NCBI RefSeq assembly: GCF_026242055.1
Contig: NZ_JAPJDL010000014.1
Span: 124,001 to 188,000 of the forward strand
Length of the DNA: 64,000 nucleotides
Direction: 5' to 3'
Source of the DNA: Lentzea sp. NEAU-D7
Lineage (GTDB): Bacteria; Actinomycetota; Actinomycetes; Mycobacteriales; Pseudonocardiaceae
The translations under genes were made by a program, and so were the position numbers. Shown one piece after another: positions 41,004 through 50,057 of this stretch (position 1 is the first letter of the stretch; the number at the start of each line of letters is the position of its first letter). The notes under the pieces were generated by a model that ran no database searches, had not been told where the DNA came from, and was given only the letters and a program-made list of their open reading frames with translations.

Positions 41004-42362
41004 ATGTCACGTCGCAGGGCTCCCTTGGCCGTGCTCTCCACCGTCATCGTCACGGCGGCCACACTCACCGCCTCCACCGCAGCTCACGCTGCCACCACCA
41101 CCTTCACGCCCACCGCCGACACCTACGTCGACAACGGGTCCGCCGGCACGAACCACGGCACGTCCGGCCAGCTCGGCGTCGACAACTCGCCGATCAAGCG
41201 GACGTTCCTCAAGTTCACCGTCTCCGGGATCACCGGCAGCGTCAGCAGCGCCAAGCTGCGCATCCACACCGACGACGTGTCCGGCGCGGAGAGCCCCAAC
41301 GGCGGCACGTTCAAAGCCATGTCCAACGTCAGCTGGACCGAGACCGCGGTCACCTGGAACAACCAGCCCGCGATCGACGGCGCCACCGTCGGCTCGCTCG
41401 GCTCGGTCGTGCGCAACGCCTGGTACGAGGTCGACGTCACCAGCTACGTCACCGGCAACGGCACCTACAGCATCGGAATCACGTCCAGCAGCACGGACGG
41501 CGCCGACTACGACTCGCGCGAGTCGGGTTCCACCGCACCGCAGCTCGTGGTCACCGACGGCACGATCCCGCCTCCCGGCGACCCGGTCTGGGTCGGCGCG
41601 GGCGACATCGCCGACTCCGGTTCCGGTGACACGGCCACGGCCGCGCTGCTGGACAACATCCCGGGCACCGTCTGGACCACCGGCGACAACGTCTACCCGG
41701 ACGGCACCGCGAGCCAGTTCACCACCTACTACGGACCCACCTGGGGCAGGCACAAGGCACGCACCAGGCCTTCGCCCGGCAACCACGACTACCACACCAG
41801 CGGCGCCACCGGTTACTACAACTACTTCGGTGCGCAGGCCGGGCCGTCGGGCCGCGGGTACTACTCCTACGACCTCGGCAACTGGCACATCGTGTCGCTG
41901 AACTCCAACATCAGCATGGCGGCGGGCAGCGCGCAGGAGCAGTGGCTGCGGCAGGACCTGGCGGCGAGCACGAAGCCGTGCACCGCGGCGTACTGGCACC
42001 ACCCGCTGTTCACCAGCGGCGCCAACCACGCGCCCTCGACGGCCACCCGGCCGTTGTTCCAGGCACTGTACGACGCCAACGCCGACGTGGTGGTCTTCGG
42101 TCACAACCACCAGTACGAGCGGTTCGCCCCGCAGAACCCCTCGGGCGGGCTGGACAACTCGCGCGGCATCCGGACGTTCGTCGCGGGCATGGGCGGCGCG
42201 GGCGCCTACGGCTTCGGCACGATCAAGCCGAACAGCGAGGCCCGCAACACCGGTACCCGCGGCGTGCTGAAGCTGACGTTGCACAGCAACAGCTTCGACT
42301 GGCAGTTCGTCCCCGAGGCGGGCAAGACCTACACCGACAGCGGCACCACCAACTGCCACTGA
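41004..42362 (+). CDS. Secreted DNRLRE (CBM-like) - metallophosphoesterase
   Basis: A 452-residue exported protein. A signal peptide ends near AHA-A (residue 29), a DNRLRE beta-sandwich spans about 30-185 (KRTFLKFTVSGI, TWNNQPA, WYEVDVTSYV), and a calcineurin-like phosphoesterase follows (about 195-430) with GAGDIAD, TTGDNVYPDG, SPGNHDY, WHHPLF and FGHNHQYER, which supply the two-metal site. It probably removes phosphate from extracellular substrates. It is followed 17 bp later by an MFS gene and then a beta-propeller gene, suggesting one operon. Confidence 0.92.
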   Translation: MSRRRAPLAVLSTVIVTAATLTASTAAHAATTTFTPTADTYVDNGSAGTNHGTSGQLGVDNSPIKRTFLKFTVSGITGSVSSAKLRIHTDDVSGAESPNGGTFKAMSNVSWTETAVTWNNQPAIDGATVGSLGSVVRNAWYEVDVTSYVTGNGTYSIGITSSSTDGADYDSRESGSTAPQLVVTDGTIPPPGDPVWVGAGDIADSGSGDTATAALLDNIPGTVWTTGDNVYPDGTASQFTTYYGPTWGRHKARTRPSPGNHDYHTSGATGYYNYFGAQAGPSGRGYYSYDLGNWHIVSLNSNISMAAGSAQEQWLRQDLAASTKPCTAAYWHHPLFTSGANHAPSTATRPLFQALYDANADVVVFGHNHQYERFAPQNPSGGLDNSRGIRTFVAGMGGAGAYGFGTIKPNSEARNTGTRGVLKLTLHSNSFDWQFVPEAGKTYTDSGTTNCH

Positions 42363-42379
42363 CGGACCGCTGGAGGCCG

Positions 42380-43585
42380 ATGATGTACCTGTCCACGATC
42401 GACAAACCCAGGACGGCGAACTGGAAGGGGCTGAGCGGCAACGTCTTCGCCCTCGGCACGGTCAGCCTCATCACCGACGTCTCGTCGGAGATGGTGGCCG
42501 CGGTCCTGCCGCTGTACCTGGTCATCGGCCTCCAGCTCAGTCCCGCCGCGTACGGGCTGATCGACGGCGTCTACACCGGCGCCACCACGCTCCTCAGACT
42601 CGCGGGCGGCTACCTCGCCGACCGGACGAACAGGCGCAAGGCCGTCGCGGGCCTCGGTTACGGCATCTCGGCGGTGGCCAAGCTCGGACTCCTCGCCGCC
42701 GGCAACTCCCTGACCGCGCTGGGTCTCGTGATCACCGCCGACCGCGCGGGCAAGGGTCTGCGGACCGCCCCGCGCGACGCGCTGATCACCCTCTCCACGC
42801 CCAGCGGCGATCTGGGGCGGGCGTTCGGCGTGCACCGGGCGATGGACGGCATCGGCGCGTTCGCCGGGCCGCTGGTCGCGATGGCCGTGCTCGCGGCCTC
42901 CGCCCAGTCGTTCGACGCCGTGTTCGTCACCAGCGCCTGCATCGCCGCGTTCGGCGTGCTGGTGCTCGTGCTCTACGTGCGGGACCGGCCGGAACCCCTG
43001 GCCCGCAAGGAACCTCTCAAGCTCGCGCTGCTCAAGGACCCGGCCGTCCGCAGGATCGTGCTGGCCGCGTCCCTGCTCGGCCTGGTCACCATCGGCGACG
43101 GCTTCGTGTACCTGCTGCTGCAGAAGCGCGAGGGGCTCGCGTTCGGCTGGTTCCCGCTGCTCGCGGTGGGCACGAGCCTGGTCTACCTGCTGCTCGCCGC
43201 ACCACTGGGCGCGCTCGCCGACAGGATCGGCAGGCTCAAGGTCGTGCTGGCCGGTTACGTCGCGCTGACCGCCGTCTACCTGCTGCTGCACGGACCGCTG
43301 GGCGGCTGGCCCCTGCTCGTGCTGGTGGTGCTGCTCTACGGCGTCTTCTACGCGTGCACGGACGGCGTGCTGATGGCGCTCGCGGGGCCGGTGCTGCCGG
43401 AACGCCTGCGCACCACCGGCATCGCGCTGATCCAAAGTGGACAGGCGCTCGCCTACCTCGGTTCCTCCGTGCTGTTCGGCCTCGCCTGGCAGTTCTGGAG
43501 CCCCGAGACCGCCACCCGGATCGCCGCCGTCGCGGTGGTCTGCGCCCTGATCGCCACCGCCGCTCTGCTGGGACGCCGCACATGA
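42380..43585 (+). CDS. MFS transporter
   Basis: A 401-residue major facilitator with twelve predicted helices. The loop 2-3 motif appears as GGYLADRTNRRKAVA and a second copy as APLGALADRIGRLKVV. The N-terminal segment SLITDVSSEMVAAVLPLYL is common in a group of actinobacterial MFS proteins of unknown substrate. Two ATGs (42380, 42383) are possible; GGAGG is spaced better for the second. Coupled to the next gene by a four-base overlap. Confidence 0.9.
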   Translation: MMYLSTIDKPRTANWKGLSGNVFALGTVSLITDVSSEMVAAVLPLYLVIGLQLSPAAYGLIDGVYTGATTLLRLAGGYLADRTNRRKAVAGLGYGISAVAKLGLLAAGNSLTALGLVITADRAGKGLRTAPRDALITLSTPSGDLGRAFGVHRAMDGIGAFAGPLVAMAVLAASAQSFDAVFVTSACIAAFGVLVLVLYVRDRPEPLARKEPLKLALLKDPAVRRIVLAASLLGLVTIGDGFVYLLLQKREGLAFGWFPLLAVGTSLVYLLLAAPLGALADRIGRLKVVLAGYVALTAVYLLLHGPLGGWPLLVLVVLLYGVFYACTDGVLMALAGPVLPERLRTTGIALIQSGQALAYLGSSVLFGLAWQFWSPETATRIAAVAVVCALIATAALLGRRT

Positions 43586-44538
43586 ACAAGCGCCTGCTGA
43601 TCACCCTGACCGCCGCAGTCCTGCTCGGAGGCGTCGCCGCCGGCTACACCGCGCTGTCCGGCGCCGCGCCGGACGACGCCGCGCGGTCCGTTCCCGCCGG
43701 CGCCGGGCCGCGGCTGATGGTCCTGAGCAACGGCAAGCTCTCCACGGTGCCGAAGACCGACCCGGCCGGTTCCCGGGAGGTCACCGAACAACGCTGCGAC
43801 CGCGTCTACTCGGCGGCGGGCACGATCTCCTGCCTGCGGCCGGTCGGAGCGCTCAAGGCGAGCGAGCTGGCCGTGCTCGACCGCGATCTGAAGGAGCTCA
43901 GGACGGTCCCGCTGACCGGGTTCCCGAACCGCACGCGGGTGTCGGCCAGCGGCCGGATGGTGGCGTGGACGCTGTTCGTCGACGGGCACTCCTACGCCGC
44001 CAACGGGTTCTCCACCAGCACGGGCATCCTCGACACGAGGACCGGCGCGCTGGTCACGTCGCTGGAGGAGTTCGCGGTCGAGGGCATGCCGCAACGGCCG
44101 GTCGACACGAACTACTGGGGCGTCACGTTCACCGCCGACGACAACCGCTTCTACGCCACCATGTCCACCGCCGGCCACCGCTACCTGCTCGAGGGCGACT
44201 TCGCGGCACGGAAGATCCGCCCGCTCACGGACCTCGACGACGTCGAGTGCCCGTCGCTCTCCCCCGACGGCACCCGCATCGCCTACAAGAAGGCGGTCGG
44301 CGGCGACCCGCAGAAGGGCTGGCGGGTGTCCGTGCTCGACCTCGCGACGCGTGCGATCACCGAGCTCGCCGAGACCCGCAGCGTCGACGACCAGCCGGCC
44401 TGGGTCGACGACAGGACGGTCGCGTACGGCATCCAGCGCGACGACGGCCTCAACGACGTGTGGGCGGTGCCCGCGGACGGTTCGGGAGCTCCCGCGATCC
44501 TGGTGCCGGAGGCGAGCTCTCCCGCACCGATCACCTGA
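43582..44538 (+). CDS. Exported TolB-like beta-propeller protein
   Basis: A 318-residue protein with an N-terminal signal or anchor helix (about residues 4-25) and a repeated beta-propeller of the TolB/PD40 kind. Blades are marked by SASGRMVAWTLF, TADDNRFYATM, SLSPDGTRIAYKK and WVDDRTVAYGI. Such domains usually bind proteins or peptidoglycan-associated partners; no enzyme site is seen. Starts in the MFS stop codon (ATGA). It ends the phosphoesterase-MFS-propeller set. Confidence 0.82.
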   Translation: MNKRLLITLTAAVLLGGVAAGYTALSGAAPDDAARSVPAGAGPRLMVLSNGKLSTVPKTDPAGSREVTEQRCDRVYSAAGTISCLRPVGALKASELAVLDRDLKELRTVPLTGFPNRTRVSASGRMVAWTLFVDGHSYAANGFSTSTGILDTRTGALVTSLEEFAVEGMPQRPVDTNYWGVTFTADDNRFYATMSTAGHRYLLEGDFAARKIRPLTDLDDVECPSLSPDGTRIAYKKAVGGDPQKGWRVSVLDLATRAITELAETRSVDDQPAWVDDRTVAYGIQRDDGLNDVWAVPADGSGAPAILVPEASSPAPIT

Positions 44539-44649
44539 GCCGGTAGGATTGGGCAAGAGCACGGCAGCTTTGATCTCCTATCACCCCTGTTCAAGCTGAT
44601 CTGATGAGTCCATCGCCAGAACAGCAGAACGAACGGAAGGTAGGAACGG

Positions 44650-44955
44650 ATGAGCGTCGCGCACGGTTTCCACGCCACCCTGACCGCACGGCCCGGCAAG
44701 GGCGACGAGGTCGTCGAGTTCCTGCTCGGCGCCCCGGCGCTGACCAACGACGACTGCGTGGTCTTCCTGGTCGGCCGCTCGGCCTCCCACCCCGACGTCG
44801 TCCACGTGACCGAGGGCTGGACGACGGCCGAGGCGCACAGCGCCTTCTTCGCGACCGAGGAGGCCCAGGCCCTCGTCGCGCACCTCCAGACCCTGCTCGA
44901 CGGCGAGTCCACGTACTCCGACGAGCTGCCCGTCGGCGGCAAGGCGGCGTTCTGA
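44650..44955 (+). CDS. Antibiotic biosynthesis monooxygenase (ABM) family protein
   Basis: A 101-residue ABM-fold protein. The ferredoxin-like dimer core has GFHATLTARPGKGDEVVEFL and VHVTEGWTTAEAHSAFFAT. Members are cofactor-free quinol monooxygenases or heme-degrading enzymes; which applies is unclear. ATG preceded by GGAAGGTAGG. Its stop shares one base with the start of the next alpha/beta hydrolase (TGATG), so the two are co-translated and may work on the same compound. Confidence 0.85.
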   Translation: MSVAHGFHATLTARPGKGDEVVEFLLGAPALTNDDCVVFLVGRSASHPDVVHVTEGWTTAEAHSAFFATEEAQALVAHLQTLLDGESTYSDELPVGGKAAF

Positions 44956-45854
44956 TGGCCCGCCCCGCGTTCGACCCCGAGCTGAGCGCACTCCTCGCCG
45001 GGATGCCGCTGTCGGCGGACCTCACCCACGAGATGCTCCAGCAGTTCCGCCAGATGCCGTCACCGCCGTTCAAGACCGACGCCGAACGGCACGACGTGAC
45101 GGTCGGCGACATCACGCTGACCGTCTTCCGCCCACGGGGACTCGACCGGCCCGCGCCGTGCGTCTACTGGATCCACGGCGGTGGCATGGTGATGGGCGAC
45201 CGCTTCTCCCAGATCGACATCCCGTTGCAGTGGCTGGAAGAGCTCGGTGTCGTCGTGGTCACCGTCGAGCACCGGCTCGCACCGGAGGCGACCGGGACGA
45301 CACTCGTCGACGACTGCTACCGCGGTCTGTTGTGGACGGTCGAGAACGCGGAGGAGCTCGGCATCGGCAAGATCGTCGTGGCGGGCATCAGCGCCGGCGG
45401 CGGCCTGGCCGCCGGGGTCGCGCTGATGGCCCGCGACCTGGACGGCCCGGAGATCACCGCCCAGGTGCTGATCTGCCCGATGCTCGACCACCGCAACGAC
45501 TCCACGTCCAGCACGCAGTACTCCGGTGAGCCCGGCGTGTGGACCCGCGAGATGAACGAGTTCGGCTGGCGCTCGGTGCTCGGCGACCGCGCGAACGTTT
45601 CCCGTTACGTGTCACCGGCTCTGGCCGAGGACCTGTCCGGGCTGCCCGCGACGTACGTCGACACCGGCACCGCGGAGGTGTTCCGCGACGAGGACGTCGC
45701 CTACGCCTCGCGCATCTGGGCCGCGGGCGGTGACGCCGAACTGCACACCTGGGCAGGCGGCTTCCACGGCTTCGACGCGCTCTTCCCCGACGCCGGGCTG
45801 TCCGTTCAGGCCAGGCGCACGCGCACCGCGTGGCTCGCGCGCCGGCTCACCTAG
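44955..45854 (+). CDS. Alpha/beta hydrolase, hormone-sensitive lipase family
   Basis: A 299-residue HSL-type esterase. The oxyanion motif HGGGMVMG lies near residue 72, the catalytic Ser is in GISAGGGLA (about 142), the Asp in a DTGTAEVFRDED stretch (about 243) and the His in GGFHGFD (about 273). No signal peptide. It cleaves an ester of unknown nature. Coupled to the small ABM monooxygenase. Its last four bases overlap the convergent 104-residue gene. Confidence 0.9.
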   Translation: MARPAFDPELSALLAGMPLSADLTHEMLQQFRQMPSPPFKTDAERHDVTVGDITLTVFRPRGLDRPAPCVYWIHGGGMVMGDRFSQIDIPLQWLEELGVVVVTVEHRLAPEATGTTLVDDCYRGLLWTVENAEELGIGKIVVAGISAGGGLAAGVALMARDLDGPEITAQVLICPMLDHRNDSTSSTQYSGEPGVWTREMNEFGWRSVLGDRANVSRYVSPALAEDLSGLPATYVDTGTAEVFRDEDVAYASRIWAAGGDAELHTWAGGFHGFDALFPDAGLSVQARRTRTAWLARRLT

Positions 45855-46165
45855 ACCGGGAGGGGCCTCATCCTGTCGGGCATGTGCGCCCGCAGCGTGT
45901 CGTGCAACGCCGACACCTCGTCGGCGTCCAGCAGAACGGACCCCGTCTCGCAGGCCAGCACCGCCTCACCGGTGCGCTGGTCGGGCACGTACCGCAGTGC
46001 CACGTCCGGCACCGTGCACGACTCCGCCTGACGAATCGCGGTCAGCAACTCCGACACCCGTTCGTACCCCAGCCGCGCGCTCCAGCGCGACGCGGCCGGG
46101 GGACGGACGAACAACCGGAGGCCTCCGGTGGCGCGGCGAACCTCGACGCACGACATCACCGTCAC
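45851..46165 (-). CDS. Hypothetical protein (104 aa)
   Basis: A 104-residue protein not recognised. It is basic in the first half (VRRATGGLRLFVRPPAASRW) and acidic in the last third (LLDADEVSALHDTLR), with two cysteines and no membrane helix. Start is GTG near an AGGAGG; three closely spaced start codons (46165, 46159, 46156) are possible. It ends in a four-base convergent overlap with the HSL-type esterase. Nothing in the context gives its function. Confidence 0.6.
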   Translation of the reverse strand: MTVMSCVEVRRATGGLRLFVRPPAASRWSARLGYERVSELLTAIRQAESCTVPDVALRYVPDQRTGEAVLACETGSVLLDADEVSALHDTLRAHMPDRMRPLPV

Positions 46166-46240
46166 AACCTCCTACAAAAGCCTCAGCAGCGAGACTAGTC
46201 GGCGATGTCCGGTTTCAGCGTCGGGTGTCACCCGTTCGGT

Positions 46241-47527
46241 TCATTGGTAGCAGGGCTTCTCGAACTTGAAGTCCTTCGCAGTCGAGCCGGTGAAGAAGTC
46301 CTCCACCAGCGTCACGCCGGTCGGAGCGGCGTCGTCCGGCCGGTAGAGGGTCGACTGGCGGAAGAGGCCGTCCTGCGGCGAAGCGGAGAAGTTGCCCGCA
46401 CCCGAGGGAAGCATGCCCTCGTAGTCCACCGACGAGAGCTGACGCACGGCGGCGAGCACACCGGCACGCGTCAGGTCCTTGTTCGCCGCGGCCTTCTCGA
46501 GCGCGGCCTTGAGCGGGTACGCCCACACCCAGCCCGCGGTGTAGCCGTCGTTCGGCGTCACGCCCGGCAGTGCCGCGCGCATCGCGGTGTGGCCGACGGA
46601 CTCGGTGCCCCACGACTTCCACGGCGCCGACTGCATGTACAGCGCCTTGATCGCGGGAGCGGCGGGCGACTTCAGCAGACCGGGGTTCCACGTCGGCGAG
46701 GTGCCGATGAACTTGCCCTTGTAACCGCGGGCCGCGGCCTGTCCGATGATCACGGCGGCGTCGGTCGGACCGGTCGTCAGGATCACGAGGTCGGGCTTCT
46801 TCGACACCACGGCGTCGATCGCACCGCCCTGGTTGTCCTGACCGGCCGTGGTGGTCACGTTCTCGAACGTCAGCCCGCGCTTCTCGGCCGCGATCTTCGT
46901 CCCGGCAGCCGCGTCGTCGCCGTAGTCACCAGCGTTGTGCACGGCCATGACGGACTTCACGCCCATCTTCTCGGTGGCGTAGTCGACCGCGTTCATCGAC
47001 TCGACGCAGTAGTTCGCGCCGGACTCCAGCACGACCTCCTGATGACCCCACAACGAGGTCCAGGACGCGGGCACGGACACCATCGGGGTCTTCTCGAGGT
47101 CCGGCAGGATCGCCACGGTGGTGGGCGAGCCCAGCGTCTGCGTCAGCGCGAGGACGCTGCCCTTGATCTCCTGGTAGACCTGGTTGTGGATCTGCGGGTT
47201 GTACTTGTTGTCCTTGACGTACTTGGTGACGTCGACCTCGTAGCCGCCGATGCCGCCCTTGTCGTTGACGCGCTTCCAGAACGCCTTCTGCGAGTCCGTG
47301 ATCGGCACCGCCAGCGTCTTGAACGGGCCCTCGGTGAGGTCCGAGATGGTGCCCAGGTAGATGCAGCCCTTGGACTTGTCGACGGCGTTGGGGCACGCCT
47401 CCTTCGTCACGCCGGCGTCGACCTTGATGCCGCCCGCGCCCTCCTGCGGCGCCGCCCCGTCCCCGCCCCGGCACGAGGCGAGAAGTAGCGCCCCTACGAA
47501 TATTGCTGCAAGTCTCTTACCAGACAT
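46241..47527 (-). CDS. Substrate-binding lipoprotein of a Liv-type ABC transporter
   Basis: A 428-residue periplasmic-binding-protein-like lipoprotein. The lipobox LLLASC ends at Cys19. The body is a type-1 (Leu/Ile/Val-binding) fold with KGCIYLGTISDLTEGPF near residue 55 and NDGYTAGWVWAYPLKAAL near 330. It is the last gene of the livF-livG-fadD-livH-livM operon, 13 bp after livM. As the operon holds an acyl-CoA ligase, the ligand may be a carboxylic acid rather than an amino acid; this is inference. Confidence 0.9.
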   Translation of the reverse strand: MSGKRLAAIFVGALLLASCRGGDGAAPQEGAGGIKVDAGVTKEACPNAVDKSKGCIYLGTISDLTEGPFKTLAVPITDSQKAFWKRVNDKGGIGGYEVDVTKYVKDNKYNPQIHNQVYQEIKGSVLALTQTLGSPTTVAILPDLEKTPMVSVPASWTSLWGHQEVVLESGANYCVESMNAVDYATEKMGVKSVMAVHNAGDYGDDAAAGTKIAAEKRGLTFENVTTTAGQDNQGGAIDAVVSKKPDLVILTTGPTDAAVIIGQAAARGYKGKFIGTSPTWNPGLLKSPAAPAIKALYMQSAPWKSWGTESVGHTAMRAALPGVTPNDGYTAGWVWAYPLKAALEKAAANKDLTRAGVLAAVRQLSSVDYEGMLPSGAGNFSASPQDGLFRQSTLYRPDDAAPTGVTLVEDFFTGSTAKDFKFEKPCYQ

Positions 47528-47540
47528 GGGGAATCTCTCC

Positions 47541-48599
47541 TCAGTACGAGAACGGCCAGGTGCGCCAGTAGTTGCGGACGCGGACCCAGATGCCGAACAA
47601 CCCGCGTGGCTCGACGATGAGGAACACGATGATGAGCACGCCGTAGAGCACGGCTTCCAGCTGGAAGACCGTGATCACGCCGGTCGCGTCACCACTGATG
47701 AACGGCAGCACCGCGGGCAGTTCCCTGGTGATGCGTGGCAGCAGAGTGATGAAGAGCGCGCCCATGACCGCTCCGGAGATGGTGCCCGCGCCGCCGATGA
47801 GCACCATCGCGATGTACTGCACTGACAACAGCAGGCTGAACGAGCCCGGATCGAAGAACCCGTTCACCACGAACAACAACGCGCCGGCGACACCCGCGTA
47901 GAACGAGGACACCGCGAACGCCAGGACCTTGTACTTCGTCAGGTCCACACCGATCACCGACGCGGCCAGGTCCCGGTCCCGCACCGCCGCGAACGCCCGC
48001 CCGACCCGCGAGCGCACGAGGTTCCGCGCCAGCACACCGAAGATCACCAGCAGCACGAACATCAGCAGGTACAGCTGCTGCGCCGCCGTGAACAACGCGC
48101 TGTCCCGGTCCAGCCGCACCCCGAACAGCTCGGGCACGGCCGCGGGCCGGCCGACACCGGGCCCGCCGGTCAGCGACGTCCACTCCCGGAACACGTGCTC
48201 GCCCAGGAAGACCAGTCCCAGCGTCACGATCGCGAGGTAGAGCCCGCGCAACCGCACGGCCACCGGCGCCACCAGGACGCCGAAGAGCGCGGCCACCAGC
48301 CCCGAGGCCAGCAGCCAGACCGGCAGCGACGTGATGCCGAAGCCGATCACCCGCCCGGTCTCGGGACCACTGAGAGCGGCGGCCGTGTACGCGCCGATCG
48401 CGAGGAAGAACGCGTGGCCCAGCGAGACCTGGCCCGCGTAGCCCGTGACGATGTTCAGCCCGATCGCGCCGATCGCCGCCACGAACCCGGTCGCGAGCAG
48501 CTGCAGCAGGTCGTCGGTGATCATGAACGGCAGGACCAGGGCGAGCACGACCAGACCGCCTGACCACGCGCGTTTGGGACGCGTGTTCAGGAAACCCAT
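47541..48599 (-). CDS. livM: Branched-chain-type ABC transporter permease LivM
   Basis: A 352-residue permease with about ten membrane helices. GLNIVTGYAGQVSLGHAFFLAIGAYTAA (key part GYAGQVSLGHAFF, near residue 55) is the LivM hallmark, and ADRD-type and GGAGTISGAVMGA motifs follow. ATG at 48599 was taken as the start because the frame upstream of it enters the inserted IS element. The insertion lies just before this start, so livM, and the binding protein behind it, may have lost their normal read-through from livH. Confidence 0.9.
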   Translation of the reverse strand: MGFLNTRPKRAWSGGLVVLALVLPFMITDDLLQLLATGFVAAIGAIGLNIVTGYAGQVSLGHAFFLAIGAYTAAALSGPETGRVIGFGITSLPVWLLASGLVAALFGVLVAPVAVRLRGLYLAIVTLGLVFLGEHVFREWTSLTGGPGVGRPAAVPELFGVRLDRDSALFTAAQQLYLLMFVLLVIFGVLARNLVRSRVGRAFAAVRDRDLAASVIGVDLTKYKVLAFAVSSFYAGVAGALLFVVNGFFDPGSFSLLLSVQYIAMVLIGGAGTISGAVMGALFITLLPRITRELPAVLPFISGDATGVITVFQLEAVLYGVLIIVFLIVEPRGLFGIWVRVRNYWRTWPFSY

Positions 48600-48787
48600 G
48601 TCCTGCCCATATGAGGTGTACAGCTCAGGACGACCCTTCACCTGAGCCTCCGGAGGAAGTCCCGGCCTTCAGGCAGGGAAGGAATCCGGACTGCGTCCCG
48701 GCGGAACCGGCGTGGTTCTTGCACGCAATGCACAAGCCGGAGGCCCGGAGGCTGAGTAGTCATGGTGCTCCCGGTAGATTGTGGTTC

Positions 48788-49999
48788 GTGCGAACGGCGT
48801 ACAAGTGCCGGGTCTACCCGACCCCCGAACAGGCTGCGGTCGTGACTCGCACGTTCGGGTGTGTTCGACTGGTGTGGAACAAAACCCTCACTGAACGGAG
48901 CCGCCGCTACCACACCGAGGGTGCGCGCACGTCCTACCGGGAGACCGATGCCGCACTGACCGCGTGGAAACGCGGCAAGGAACTCGCGTTCCTGTCGGAG
49001 GTGTCTTGTGTGCCGTTGCAGCAGACGCTGCGGCATCAGCACACCGCGTTCGGCAACTTCTTCGCCGGACGTGCCCGCTATCCGAGGTTGAAGTCGCGCA
49101 CTGGCCGCCAGAGCGCGCACTACACCCGCTCGGCATTCCGAATGCGAAACGGCGAGTTGACGCTGGCCAAGACCAGCACACCGCTGCGGTTCGCATGGTC
49201 GTTCCACAACGTGGACTTGGCGAAGCTGGACCCTACGATGGTCGTGGTCTCCCGGGAGCCGGACGGACGCTGGTACTTGACGTTCGCCGTGGACGCTGAC
49301 AAGCCCGCGCCGGCCGAGCCCACCGGGCACGCCGTCGGGGTTGACCTCGGCTTGACCGACTTGCTGGTGACCAGTGACGGTGAGCGGATCGCGAACCCAC
49401 GGCACCTTGCCCGTAAGGCCCGCAACCTGGCCCGCTACCAACGACGGATGGCCCGCTGCCAGCGCGGCAGCCGCAACCGCCGCCAGGCTCAGACCAAGGT
49501 CGCCCGCGCGCATCGCAAGGTCCGCAACGCACGCCAGGACTTCCTGCACCGCACCACCACGGCTCTGGTGCGCTCGGCCGACGTGATCGCGATCGAGGAC
49601 CTGTCGGTCAGGAACATGGTGCGCAACCGCCACCTCGCCCGCGCCATCTCCGACGCGAGCTGGGGCGAGTTCCGCAGGCAACTGGAGTACAAGTGCAACC
49701 GGGCCGGCCGAACTTTCGTGGTGATCGACCGCTGGTTTCCCTCGAGCAAAACCTGTTCGGTCTGCGGCCATGTGCTGGCCGAACTCGCCCTGACCGTCCG
49801 GCACTGGACGTGTCCGGGCTGCCGCACCCGGCACGACCGGGACCTCAATGCGGCCAAGAACATCCTTGCGGCTGGTCGAGCCGTAACCCGAGACACTGCC
49901 TCGGGTGATGCCTGCGGAGCTGATGTCAGACGGCAAGGGCCCTCCCTTCCGCGATCGGCAGTGAAACAGGAACCCCGTGCCGTGAGGCACAGCTCGTAA
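48788..49999 (+). CDS. tnpB: TnpB RNA-guided endonuclease (IS605 OrfB)
   Basis: A 403-residue TnpB. RuvC residues are in place: Asp186 in GVDLGLTDLL, Glu270 in AIEDLSVRNM and Asp350/Asp352 in HDRDLNAAKNI. The zinc ribbon has CSVCG and CPGC. The N-terminal wedge region starts YKCRVYPTPEQ. TnpB uses an omega RNA from the element's 3' end to cut DNA beside a short TAM. GTG start. All catalytic motifs look intact, so it may be active, but the protein is not overtly truncated only as judged by motifs and length. Confidence 0.95.
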   Translation: MRTAYKCRVYPTPEQAAVVTRTFGCVRLVWNKTLTERSRRYHTEGARTSYRETDAALTAWKRGKELAFLSEVSCVPLQQTLRHQHTAFGNFFAGRARYPRLKSRTGRQSAHYTRSAFRMRNGELTLAKTSTPLRFAWSFHNVDLAKLDPTMVVVSREPDGRWYLTFAVDADKPAPAEPTGHAVGVDLGLTDLLVTSDGERIANPRHLARKARNLARYQRRMARCQRGSRNRRQAQTKVARAHRKVRNARQDFLHRTTTALVRSADVIAIEDLSVRNMVRNRHLARAISDASWGEFRRQLEYKCNRAGRTFVVIDRWFPSSKTCSVCGHVLAELALTVRHWTCPGCRTRHDRDLNAAKNILAAGRAVTRDTASGDACGADVRRQGPSLPRSAVKQEPRAVRHSS

Positions 50000-50057
50000 G
50001 CGCTACCCGCCGCACGGCGGGAGGGAATCCGAGTCCTTCAGGGCGAGGAGAAGTCAA
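49900..50057 (+). ncRNA. Putative omega RNA (reRNA) of the TnpB element
   Basis: By analogy with ISDra2, the TnpB guide RNA scaffold covers the end of tnpB and the right end of the element, finishing at TCAA (50057). The next bases of flanking DNA (AGCCTTTCCACC..., from 50058) would be the native guide and correspond to the antisense of the livH 3' end. The 5' limit is a guess. A GC hairpin, CCCGCCG/CGGCGGG, is visible at about 50007-50022. Confidence 0.45.

Larger units (their letters stand above)
48605..50057 (+). mobile_element. IS605/TnpB-type insertion sequence (no tnpA)
   Basis: An element with a single tnpB gene, inserted between livH and livM on the opposite strand. The right end is clear: a run resembling the usual IS605 terminus (GGGAATCC, then TTCAGGGCGAGGAG) ending in TCAA at 50054-50057. 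The left end is not fixed; it falls near 48605-48620, beside a subterminal hairpin GCTCAGG (48623-48629) / CCTGAGC (48641-48647). No target duplication is expected for this family. There is no tnpA, so the element depends on a transposase elsewhere. Confidence 0.8.
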